Shown one piece after another: positions 1 through 7,654 of a stretch of 64,000 nucleotides of DNA. Both the position numbers and the translations under genes were made by a program. Each line of letters begins with the position of its first letter. The stretch's first letter is position 1. The stretch is from the NCBI GenBank assembly GCA_047722935.1, contig JBDNZS010000009.1:1-64000 (forward strand), given 5' to 3'. Under the pieces are notes generated by a model. That model saw only the letters and a program-made list of their open reading frames with translations. It was not told the DNA's origin and did no database searches. Source of the DNA: Ethanoligenens sp047722935. Lineage in GTDB: Bacteria; Bacillota; Clostridia; Oscillospirales; Ethanoligenentaceae.

Positions 1-150
1 GTCTAAATTAGCCTGTTTGAGATCAAATAGCAGGGAAATTATAACACAAAAGACAAAATCCGACAAAAGAATGTAAAAATTTTATATACCGATTGACATT
101 CTTCTTAGAAACATACTATTATTGATATATTGACTAAACAAAATGTTGAT

Positions 151-190
151 ACTGTTTTTCTCAAAAATGGGCATTTTTGAGAAAAACAGT
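151..190. repeat. perfect 19-bp inverted repeat with 2-nt centre
   Basis: Arms at 151-169 and 172-190 are exact reverse complements separated by GG, in an AT-rich stretch about 300 bp ahead of flgB. There is no long T tract after it, so it is not a classic terminator. It could be the terminator of a gene left of the window, a cruciform, or an operator for the flagellar promoter that follows at 287-315. Bases 1-286 hold no convincing gene. Confidence 0.8.
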
Positions 191-286
191 ATGATGAGAT
201 GCAGGCCACACATACGCAGGGAAACAGAGCGGATGACTTGGATCTGTTTCTCAACAGAACGCCCTTTGGTTTTATCGCAAAGACGG

Positions 287-315
287 TTGCGTATGGTATA
301 TAAACACAGTATAAT
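287..315 (+). promoter_or_regulatory. candidate sigma-A promoter of the fla/che operon
   Basis: TTGCGT at 287-292 and TATAAT at 310-315 are separated by 17 nt. The predicted transcription start near 322 leaves a leader of about 160 nt before flgB. I searched that leader by eye for a c-di-GMP riboswitch core and saw none. A GCCGAT element at 391-396 resembles a sigma-D -10 box, but no matching -35 lies 15 nt upstream. Confidence 0.55.
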
Positions 316-480
316 AATGATGTGTAAAAAGTAGAATTTGGTATTATAGGGTCGAAAGTTTAAATCTATGACAGAAGATTCGGTTATGCGGCCGATGCGG
401 TTCACTTTGAACAGGATATAGGCAGAGAGCAATGAGACAAAGACACCGTGAAACCGGTTGGCAGGAGAGGTGATTGTGCA

Positions 481-852
481 ATGTCGGGTTCTGTAAATAT
501 GCTTTCTATGGATGTTGGAGCTAAGGCTATCGATGCGCTCTGGCAACGCGGCAGCATCATCAGCGATAATATTGCAAATGCGGACACTCCGGGTTATCGA
601 CAAAAAAGTGTTTCTTTTGAAGATCAACTCAGTCAAGCGATTGCTGACGGGCATTTGGATACGAGCGAACTGTCCAATGTTTCGCCGAAGGTGCAAGTGG
701 ATTCCGGCGTAATCAGTAGTTCTGATGCGAACGGGGTAGATATGGAAAACCAGATGGTGGAAATGATGCGCAATCAGTTGCAATATAATTATTTAACACG
801 AGGCATTTCAGATCAGCTTTCTATGCTGAAAACAGCAGCAGGGGGTTCATAA
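481..852 (+). CDS. flgB: flagellar basal-body rod protein FlgB
   Basis: FlgB is a proximal rod subunit exported through the flagellar type III apparatus. The N-terminal third carries the rod/hook-family signature (SIISDNIANADTPGYR), and the C-terminus has the usual NQMVEMMRNQLQYN amphipathic helix. I chose ATG 481, giving 123 residues, because AGGAGAGG at 463-470 sits 10 nt upstream; an in-frame GTG at 448 has no good ribosome site. This is the first gene of the long operon, and flgC follows after 2 nt. Length and motifs are normal for the family. Confidence 0.95.
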   Translation: MSGSVNMLSMDVGAKAIDALWQRGSIISDNIANADTPGYRQKSVSFEDQLSQAIADGHLDTSELSNVSPKVQVDSGVISSSDANGVDMENQMVEMMRNQLQYNYLTRGISDQLSMLKTAAGGS

Positions 853-854
853 CC

Positions 855-1286
855 ATGTTCTTGAATGCATTGAATATCGCGGGTTCCGGATTGACGGCCC
901 AGCGTCTGCGGATGGATGTAATCTCGCAAAACATTGCCAACCAAGATACGACGGCAGCAGCAGGCGGAACGCCTTACCAGCGCAAAACAGTTGTTTTTTC
1001 AGAACGCACGCAGCAGACGTTTGACAACTATCTGGCGGGGGCGAGCGGACAGGGACCGGGCGGTGTGCAGGTGGATGCGATACAAAGCGACACGTCAGAT
1101 TTTAAACTTTCTTACGATCCCACTAACCCCAATGCTGGTGCCGATGGGTATGTGCGGCTGCCAAATGTCGATACCGTCACGGAAATGACGGATTTGATGG
1201 AATCTTCCCGCTCTTATTCGGCGGACGTTACGGCATTTAATGCGCTGAAAGGAATGACGACCACTTCTTTGGATATCGGCAAATAA
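855..1286 (+). CDS. flgC: flagellar basal-body rod protein FlgC
   Basis: FlgC is a proximal rod protein that stacks with FlgB, FlgF and FlgG. At 143 residues it has the N-terminal motif AGSGLTAQRLRMDVISQNIAN and the conserved late segment VRLPNVDTVTEMTDLMESSRSY typical of FlgC. The ATG follows a GGGGG-rich ribosome site at the end of flgB, so the two are very probably translationally coupled. It is followed by 77 nt before fliE. Confidence 0.95.
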   Translation: MFLNALNIAGSGLTAQRLRMDVISQNIANQDTTAAAGGTPYQRKTVVFSERTQQTFDNYLAGASGQGPGGVQVDAIQSDTSDFKLSYDPTNPNAGADGYVRLPNVDTVTEMTDLMESSRSYSADVTAFNALKGMTTTSLDIGK

Positions 1287-1363
1287 TCAAACATCATTAG
1301 ACCCTGATAAAAATCTTTTTTATTTTGCGATTTGACTAACATAAAAGGGAAGTGCTACATATT

Positions 1364-1678
1364 TTGAATATTTCAATGTTGCCCCAAATTGCACCCTCTA
1401 ATCCGGCCGAATGGCTGACCGCGTCACAAGGGGCTTCCAATACGACGACCGATGGCACACAGATGTTTGGAGATATCTATAATCAGCTGGTGGGCGGAGT
1501 CAATCAGACCGATGCGGCGTTTCAGGCGGATATCGTGAAGGCAGCGGCTGGCGAGATGGATAATCCGGCACAATTGCTGATAGACAGCAGCAAGGCACAG
1601 GTGTCGCTTCAATTGGCATCCAGTGTCCGCAACAATGCCCTTCAAGCATACACCACCATCATGAACATGCAGGTGTAA
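1364..1678 (+). CDS. fliE: flagellar hook-basal body complex protein FliE
   Basis: FliE is the adaptor between the MS ring and the rod, and the first substrate exported. The C-terminal half shows the FliE pattern (FQADIVKAAAGEMDNPAQLLIDS, then KAQVSLQLASSVRNNALQAYTTIMNMQV at the end). The start is uncertain. TTG 1364 has AAAGGGA at a sensible distance; GTG 1352 lies too close to that site and ATG 1376 is far. From TTG the product is 104 residues, the usual size. Confidence 0.88.
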   Translation: MNISMLPQIAPSNPAEWLTASQGASNTTTDGTQMFGDIYNQLVGGVNQTDAAFQADIVKAAAGEMDNPAQLLIDSSKAQVSLQLASSVRNNALQAYTTIMNMQV

Positions 1679-1709
1679 CAGGACGAATGCTTGATAAGGG
1701 GGTGTGGCA

Positions 1710-3305
1710 ATGGATGCAGGCCTGAAAAAAGCGATGGCCCGTATAAAAGGTTTTTGGAGCAACTTGAGCGTGAAAGCACGGGTGCTGCTCATCGTGGTGG
1801 TCGCAGGCGTCATTGTGGGCGCTGTGGCCGCGGACATGCTTTTGACCCGGACACAGTATGAACTGATCTACAGTGGCTTGAGTGACGCGGAATCGGGTCA
1901 GATTGTGACTGATTTACAGACACGCGGGTTTAAATATAAGATTGAAAACAACGATATTTATGTAGATAAATCGGTTGCGGATCAAGCACGTATGGAACTT
2001 GCCGTGGACGGATATCCACAGACAACACTGAATTATTCCGTTTATGAGAGTGGAAACACATGGGCCATGACAGACAATGACAAAAAAATGCTGGCTCTTT
2101 ATCAAATACAAAATCGGTTGCAGGACACCATTCAGACGATTCCCGGTGTCAAGAACGCAATTGTAACTGTTACACAAGGCAACGACGATACTTATGTGCT
2201 GTCTTCGGATCAGGTGCCGGTGACAGCCAGCGTCAAACTCACTCTTGCAAATGGCGTCACCTTAACCCAAAAGCAGGTGACGGGTATTGTCAACATCGTT
2301 TCACACAGTGTGTCTAAGCTCACCGCTGATAACGTAACGGTCATCGACAGCGACGGTAATACACTCAACAATGCCGATGGTTCTTTATCCGGAGCGACTT
2401 CTGACCAGTTGACGCTTCGTGCACAGGTGGAAAACGAAATCAAGCAGAAAGTGCTTTCCGTTCTCAACCCGGTGTATGGCTCAGGCAATATCCAGGTGTC
2501 TCCTGCCGCTACCATCGACTTTACCGCGACCACAACCAATACAACGACATATTCCGGTCCCAACAACGGGCAGGGCCTTCCCTCCAGCGTCAGCTCCAGT
2601 GTCACAGTTTCGGGAAACGGAACGGCATCATCGGGCGGCACGGTAGGTGTGAACGGTGCACAGCCGAACTATACCACGGGAAGTCAGACGAGCGATGTTT
2701 CCGGCGTCATTACGCAGCAGAACAACGCCACCACCTTTTTATACAATCAGGTGCAGCAGCAGGTGCAGGATAAGGGCGGCTCTATTAAAAACTTAACGAT
2801 CGGGATCATACTGAACAGTGCAAATCAAGAGATTGCGACAATAGACCCCACCCAGGTGCAGCAGTTTGTGGCGTATGCAGTTGGTACCACGCCGAACAAT
2901 GTCAATGTGCAGCTCACGCGTTTCGCATCTACCAGTTCGTCCGCCGGCAGCGGCCATTCGTCTTCCGGCAGCGGTGGTTCTGTCTTGTCCAATCCGAGAA
3001 ATCTGCTGATAGCTGCGGCTGCTGGCGTTGGCGCGGTCGTGCTCATCCTGTTGCTGGTTATTTTCCTGCGGCGGGGGCGCAAACATAAAACAGCCATGCA
3101 GGAGGAATCCGAGCGTTTGACGCAACAGGCGCAGGCACAGCAACAGGCGGTTGAAAGCCCCAAGGCAGCGAGAGTGCCTTTGCAGCTCAATCAGAAACTG
3201 GATCAAATGCCGCCAAATCCGGTAAAAGAGCAAATTGAAGAGTTTACCGATAATAAACCAGAACTGGTGGCACAGCTGCTGCGCAACTGGCTGAAAGATG
3301 GATGA
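1710..3305 (+). CDS. fliF: flagellar MS-ring protein FliF
   Basis: FliF oligomerises in the membrane to form the MS ring, the base on which rod, C ring and export gate assemble. About 531 residues show a first transmembrane helix at about 26-46, ring-building domains (for example the LARQARMELAVDGYP-like stretch near residue 100), a low-complexity Ser/Thr/Gly region near 275-330 and 405-430, and a second transmembrane helix near 435-460 followed by a basic RRGRKHK stop. The C-terminal tail that binds FliG is present. ATG 1710 was preferred to GTG 1704 because AAGGGGG at 1696-1702 is spaced for it. Confidence 0.95.
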   Translation: MDAGLKKAMARIKGFWSNLSVKARVLLIVVVAGVIVGAVAADMLLTRTQYELIYSGLSDAESGQIVTDLQTRGFKYKIENNDIYVDKSVADQARMELAVDGYPQTTLNYSVYESGNTWAMTDNDKKMLALYQIQNRLQDTIQTIPGVKNAIVTVTQGNDDTYVLSSDQVPVTASVKLTLANGVTLTQKQVTGIVNIVSHSVSKLTADNVTVIDSDGNTLNNADGSLSGATSDQLTLRAQVENEIKQKVLSVLNPVYGSGNIQVSPAATIDFTATTTNTTTYSGPNNGQGLPSSVSSSVTVSGNGTASSGGTVGVNGAQPNYTTGSQTSDVSGVITQQNNATTFLYNQVQQQVQDKGGSIKNLTIGIILNSANQEIATIDPTQVQQFVAYAVGTTPNNVNVQLTRFASTSSSAGSGHSSSGSGGSVLSNPRNLLIAAAAGVGAVVLILLLVIFLRRGRKHKTAMQEESERLTQQAQAQQQAVESPKAARVPLQLNQKLDQMPPNPVKEQIEEFTDNKPELVAQLLRNWLKDG

Positions 3306-3356
3306 TCCGGTTTTAAGCGAACGTTTTGACAATTTTCTGGCAGGGGGGTGGAGGAT

Positions 3357-4376
3357 TTGCCGCAGGCAACAGCAGAAGCGAAACTGAGCAATAAAACAAA
3401 GGCTGCGCTGGTCATTATTTCTCTTGGACCGGAGCGGGCGGCGCGTCTCTACCAGTATTTAAAAGACGATGAAGTGGAGACACTCACCGTGGAGGTTGCT
3501 TCCATCCAACAGGTGGATTCCGTCAAGATCGACGCCGCTCTTTCCGAATTTTATGAACTTTGTCTGGCACAGAAATATATTTCTGACGGCGGGATTGATT
3601 ACGCCAAACAGGTTTTGGAGAAGGCGTATGGCAATGCGAAGGCTATGCAGCTTATCAGCCGGATCACCGATTCCCTCCACGCACATTCTTTTGAATTTTT
3701 AAAGAAAGCCGACCCCAAGCATTTGCTTTCGTTCATCCAATATGAGCATCCGCAGACCATCGCGCTCATTCTACTCTATACCACATCCGAACAGGCAGCC
3801 GCGATCCTTGCGGAGCTGCCGCGTGAGAAACAGATCGACGTGGCCAGGCGTATTGCGGTTATGGACAGGACGTCTCCTGAAATCGTCAAAGAGGTGGAGA
3901 GCTTGTTGGAAAGCAAGCTCTCCACCGTGGTGAGTACCAATTTCACCGAGATCGGCGGCGTCAAATCCATTGCCGAGATCCTCAACCGTGTCGATCGTGC
4001 TACCGAAAAATATATTCTGGATGAGTTCAGCAAAATGGATCCTGAACTTACCGAGGAAGTCAAACGCAGATTGTTCGTGTTTGAAGACATCATCTATTTG
4101 GATTCGCGTGGGATTCAGCGGTTCCTGCGCGAGGTCAATACGAAAGAATTGGTGGTTGCGCTCAAGGGTGCAAATAAAGATGTGGCCGATCTGATCTTCC
4201 AGAACATGACCAAGCGGATGCAGGATACCATCAAGGAAGAAATCCAGTTCCTTGGCCCGGTACGGCTCAGCGAGGTGGAAGAAGCACAGCAGAAGGTCGT
4301 ACAGGTGATCCGGAAGTTGGAAGAAGCCAACGAAATTGTTGTCGGGCGCGGCGGAAAGGATGATATCCTTGTCTAA
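3357..4376 (+). CDS. fliG: flagellar motor switch protein FliG
   Basis: FliG is the C-ring protein that contacts FliF, FliM and the MotA stator and receives torque. The middle domain has the EHPQ motif (YEHPQTIALILL). The C-terminal domain keeps the torque charges at the positions known in E. coli: K in ALKG, R in TKRMQD, the EE pair in IKEEIQ, and R in GPVRLS. TTG 3357 (339 residues) fits AGGGGGG at 3342-3347; GTG 3348 overlaps that site. The 3' end overlaps the next gene by 17 nt, which suggests coupled translation with the FliG-related hybrid. Confidence 0.95.
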   Translation: MPQATAEAKLSNKTKAALVIISLGPERAARLYQYLKDDEVETLTVEVASIQQVDSVKIDAALSEFYELCLAQKYISDGGIDYAKQVLEKAYGNAKAMQLISRITDSLHAHSFEFLKKADPKHLLSFIQYEHPQTIALILLYTTSEQAAAILAELPREKQIDVARRIAVMDRTSPEIVKEVESLLESKLSTVVSTNFTEIGGVKSIAEILNRVDRATEKYILDEFSKMDPELTEEVKRRLFVFEDIIYLDSRGIQRFLREVNTKELVVALKGANKDVADLIFQNMTKRMQDTIKEEIQFLGPVRLSEVEEAQQKVVQVIRKLEEANEIVVGRGGKDDILV

Positions 4377-5199
4377 TGTGTGGAAAAACACCATGGTGAC
4401 AACAGGAGAACCACTTTTGCTGCGGGCGGATATCCTGCCGCCGGGAAACGGGGCGGAAGCCACACAGCGCACTGCGTGGTTTCGAAGGGAACAGGAGGTT
4501 CGCGCAGAGGTGCAGAACACCTACCTGTACGCAAAGGCACAGGGTATGCGTACAGGGGAGGCGGCCGGGCGCGAACAGGGTGAGCGGGAGGCTGTGCGGC
4601 AATTGCAAAAGGCGCGTGCCCGCAATCAGGCGTTGCTGCGGGGTGAACAGGAGCGGCAGACGGAGGCCTTGTGTCAGGCCGATGTGCAGAATCAAAAAGA
4701 CGCACAGATTTTCGCGGATTCACTGGTTGAAATCATTTTTGGAAGTGTCCTTGATCGTGAGGCGCTGACAGCGGATTTGCAGGATCATGCCCCGGCGGTC
4801 GCAAAGGACGCAGCCTGTGCGGAACGGCAGGAAAACATTGACAATCTTCCTGCGCTTGATCAGGCAAAGCTCCGTCAGGTGACACAAATGGTCTTTTCTG
4901 ATGAGTGTCCCGGTGAGGAAAACGAATTGCTCTTTCAGAATCTGCCACGGCTGCCGGCCCGTTTATTGCAGAGGGTATGTAAGAATATCAAGATGCGTGA
5001 TATGGCTGTCGCATTGAAAGGTGCATCCGCGGCGGAATGTGCGGCTCTGTTGGAGGTCCTGCCCAAACGCTTGCATGAAACTGTTCAACAGGAAATGGAG
5101 TTTCTTGGCCCTGTTCCGATGGAAGATACCGAGCAGGCGCAAAAGCGGATATTGAAAATTGCTCATCGCCTTCAAAAAGCGGAGGAAATGGGCGGGTAA
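4360..5199 (+). CDS. hybrid protein: FliH-like N-terminal half joined to a FliG-C-like domain
   Basis: This gene lies where fliH normally follows fliG, but a separate fliH comes next. Numbering from ATG 4360 (279 residues), the N-terminus MISLSNVWKN resembles clostridial FliH starts. Glycines at 62, 66, 70 and 74 form a GxxxG ladder as in FliH, within a charged probable coiled coil (about 40-120). Residues about 190-275 align without large gaps to the FliG C-terminal domain next door, sharing VALKGA, KR and FLGPV. Of the five FliG torque charges, K220, R237 and E245 are kept, while the E. coli D288 and R297 positions are Q244 and P253. TTG 4369 is an alternative start. I infer a C-ring or export-accessory role; the family is not one I can name. 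Confidence 0.85.
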   Translation: MISLSNVWKNTMVTTGEPLLLRADILPPGNGAEATQRTAWFRREQEVRAEVQNTYLYAKAQGMRTGEAAGREQGEREAVRQLQKARARNQALLRGEQERQTEALCQADVQNQKDAQIFADSLVEIIFGSVLDREALTADLQDHAPAVAKDAACAERQENIDNLPALDQAKLRQVTQMVFSDECPGEENELLFQNLPRLPARLLQRVCKNIKMRDMAVALKGASAAECAALLEVLPKRLHETVQQEMEFLGPVPMEDTEQAQKRILKIAHRLQKAEEMGG

Positions 5200-5238
5200 C
5201 CATATGTGCATCATCCATAGAAAGGAGCGGCGGAAAAG

Positions 5239-5856
5239 TTGAACCAACATGTAAAGAAAACAGAACAGGTTCCGGTCGTGCAGACGACTTTTTTGCCGCT
5301 TGGCGATGTGGACGGCCGGCAGGATATCAGTGAGGCCCGTTCACGCGGGATGCAAGAAGGACTTGCGTGCGGTTTTCAATCGGGCAGCGAGCAGGTCTTG
5401 CGTGCGGCTCGCATTCAAATCGAAGAGGAACAGGCAGTAACAGAATCGGAGCGCATACGGCTGCAAACGCAAACACGGCAGGCGCTCGCGGCAAAACAGA
5501 TGGCGTTGCCGGCTCTGGCCGTGAAAGAGGCCCGTCAGGCGCTGAGTCTGGCGTTGCACCGTGATGATGAAGCCTATCTGCATCTGTTTGCGCAGGCGGC
5601 TGCACATGTAGGCCCTGTGGAACACGCTGTGCTTCGCGCGAACGCTTACGGCTGCGGTATTGCATCCCGGCATTTGGAATGGATGAAAAAGCAGATTGAC
5701 GGACTGCAAAGTATAGAGATTCGCCAGACCGACGGCGACGATGGCCTGTGTGTTCTGGAAACAGAAGCGGGCAGTTTGGACGCAAGTGTTAAAACGCAGT
5801 TCCAAAAGGCCCTGCAGGTGGCGGATTTGTTAGATCAGATCGTTGCGGGAGATTGA
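5239..5856 (+). CDS. fliH: flagellar assembly protein FliH
   Basis: FliH is the stator-like regulator of the export ATPase FliI and links it to the C ring. The 205-residue product has a FliH-type glycine ladder (GMQEGLACGFQSG), a Glu/Gln-rich helix and a C-terminal domain ending in the FliH signature DGLCVLETEAGSLDASV. TTG 5239 is preceded by AAAGGAG at 5221-5227. Its stop lies just before the fliI start. Divergent N-terminus aside, position and C-terminal motif make the call firm. Confidence 0.87.
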   Translation: MNQHVKKTEQVPVVQTTFLPLGDVDGRQDISEARSRGMQEGLACGFQSGSEQVLRAARIQIEEEQAVTESERIRLQTQTRQALAAKQMALPALAVKEARQALSLALHRDDEAYLHLFAQAAAHVGPVEHAVLRANAYGCGIASRHLEWMKKQIDGLQSIEIRQTDGDDGLCVLETEAGSLDASVKTQFQKALQVADLLDQIVAGD

Positions 5857-5857
5857 T

Positions 5858-7165
5858 ATGCTGCTCAACCAGGCAATTGAAAAAATGCGCGCGGCGGATC
5901 TGACTGTCAGCCGCGGCAGAGTGGAACGTGTAACCGGTCTCTCGGTGGAATCGGTTGGACCGGCGGTGCGCATCGGAGAAGTATGCCATATTTATCCCCA
6001 GATGGGTGGAGAACCGGTGACCGCCGAAGTCGTCGGTTTCCGTGACACGAAAATGCTGCTTATGCCCTATGACAGTCTGAACGGCGTTGGCCCTGGAAGC
6101 TTGGTGGAATCCACGGGCCACCCATTTTCCGTGCCGGTGGGCATGGACATGGTGGGGAGGGTGATCGATGGGATTGGGATGCCAATCGATGGAAAAGGTC
6201 CCATCACGGTGGAGGCGCACTACCTGATTGATGCCGAACCGGAAAACCCACTGCGCAGACCCCGTATCAAAGAAACAATGCCCTTGGGGGTAAAGGCAAT
6301 AGACGGGCTGCTTACCTGCGGGAAGGGCCAGCGTATCGGCATCTTTGCGGGGAGCGGCGTGGGCAAATCCACACTGATGGGCATGATCGCGCGAAACGCA
6401 CAGGCGGATGTCAATGTCATCGCGCTGGTGGGTGAGCGCGGCAGAGAACTGCGTGACTTCATGGAAAAAGATCTGCAAGCCGAGGGGATGGCACGCACGG
6501 TGCTGGTAGTAGCCACATCCGACCGTCCGGCCATGGCGCGGGTCAAATGCGCCATGGTTGCTACGGCGGTAGCGGAATTTTTCCGTGACCGGGGTAAAAA
6601 TGTCATGCTGATGATGGACAGCCTGACCCGTTTTGCCATGGCACAGCGCGAGATTGGCCTGGCGACCGGCGAGCCCCCGGTCGCGCGCGGTTATACGCCG
6701 TCTATTTTTGCCGTTATGCCCAAACTGCTGGAGCGTTCCGGCAATTTTGAAAAGGGGTCCATTACCGGTATTTACACGGTGCTGGTCGAAGGCGATGATA
6801 TGAACGAACCGGTGGCCGATACGGTGCGCGGCATTCTGGATGGACATATTGTGCTGACCCGCGCGCTGGCTATGCAGAACCATTATCCCGCTATCGATGT
6901 GCTGGCCAGTATCAGTCGATTAATGCCCGATATTGCCGCGGACGCCCATTTGGAACTGGCGGGGAACATGCGCCGCTTGATGGCGACCTATGAGAATTAC
7001 GCTGATCTTATCAGCATCGGCGCGTACAAAGCAGGCAGCAGCGAGGAAGTGGACACAGCCATTCGGTTCCATAAGACGATCGAAATGTTCTTACGGCAGC
7101 GTGTAGGCGAACCGTTTTCCTTTGAACAGACCGTCGAAGCCATGCGGCAGGCATTGGCGGGATAA
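5858..7165 (+). CDS. fliI: flagellum-specific ATPase FliI
   Basis: FliI is the cytoplasmic ATPase of flagellar type III export, related to F1 beta. About 435 residues contain Walker A (AGSGVGKST, about 164-172), Walker B (VMLMMDSLTRFA, Asp about 254), the GERGRE segment and the export-ATPase motif TGEPPVARGYTPSIFA. ATG 5858 follows GCGGGAGA; an in-frame TTG at 5843 lies inside fliH and is less likely. The gene follows fliH at once and is followed by fliJ, the normal export-ATPase set. Confidence 0.97.
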   Translation: MLLNQAIEKMRAADLTVSRGRVERVTGLSVESVGPAVRIGEVCHIYPQMGGEPVTAEVVGFRDTKMLLMPYDSLNGVGPGSLVESTGHPFSVPVGMDMVGRVIDGIGMPIDGKGPITVEAHYLIDAEPENPLRRPRIKETMPLGVKAIDGLLTCGKGQRIGIFAGSGVGKSTLMGMIARNAQADVNVIALVGERGRELRDFMEKDLQAEGMARTVLVVATSDRPAMARVKCAMVATAVAEFFRDRGKNVMLMMDSLTRFAMAQREIGLATGEPPVARGYTPSIFAVMPKLLERSGNFEKGSITGIYTVLVEGDDMNEPVADTVRGILDGHIVLTRALAMQNHYPAIDVLASISRLMPDIAADAHLELAGNMRRLMATYENYADLISIGAYKAGSSEEVDTAIRFHKTIEMFLRQRVGEPFSFEQTVEAMRQALAG

Positions 7166-7177
7166 GGAGGCGGGAAG

Positions 7178-7615
7178 ATGCGGAAATTTAAATTTCGTCT
7201 TGCGCCGGTGCGGAATTTACGCCAGTATGCGGAGCGCGAACAAAAAGATGTGCTCGCGCGTGAGCAGCACACCCTGCGCCTTTTGGAAGAAGAGAAAGAG
7301 CGTCTGCGGGTCGCCTATCGGGAATGGTCGGCGCGTTACCTGCAGATCTGCCGTTCCGGCACCCGCCCGATGGAAATGGTGCGCATCCAGTCGTTTTTGT
7401 TGGAGCTGCGCACGCATGCGGAGGATGTCGCGGGTCGGATATACACGCAGACGGCGGCAGTAGAACAGGCAAGGCAGCTGCTTCTGGAAAAAATGCAGGC
7501 GCGCAAGACCATTGACGCACTTTACGGAAAACAGTTTCATGCATATCGTCATGAGCAAAAGATAGAAATGGAAAAAGAAATTGAGGAACAAGTCGCGGCG
7601 CGATGGGTCCGTTAA
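7178..7615 (+). CDS. fliJ: flagellar export protein FliJ
   Basis: FliJ is the coiled-coil stalk that couples FliI to FlhA and escorts export chaperones. The product has 145 residues, starts MRKFKFRLAPVRNLRQYAE as clostridial FliJ proteins do, and is almost entirely charged, heptad-like helix (EEEKERLRVAYREW and EKEIEEQVAARWVR). The start ATG is 7 nt after AAGGAGG. FliJ sequences diverge strongly, so the call rests on the N-terminal motif, size and position after fliI. Confidence 0.88.
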   Translation: MRKFKFRLAPVRNLRQYAEREQKDVLAREQHTLRLLEEEKERLRVAYREWSARYLQICRSGTRPMEMVRIQSFLLELRTHAEDVAGRIYTQTAAVEQARQLLLEKMQARKTIDALYGKQFHAYRHEQKIEMEKEIEEQVAARWVR

Positions 7616-7654
7616 AGCACCGCAGGTATTCCATTGAAAGGAGGTGATATTTAG

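Noticed and set aside
391..398. GCCGATGC as a sigma-D -10 box for flgB
   Set aside because: There is no TAAA-like box 15 nt upstream; the sigma-A site at 287-315 is better.
316..480. Possible c-di-GMP or other riboswitch in the flgB leader
   Set aside because: The leader is long enough, but I could not find the conserved core of the known c-di-GMP classes.
82..783. Long minus-strand ORF (233 codons) antisense to flgB
   Set aside because: It spans the inverted repeat and the known flgB frame, has no family resemblance and no ribosome site. It is a shadow.
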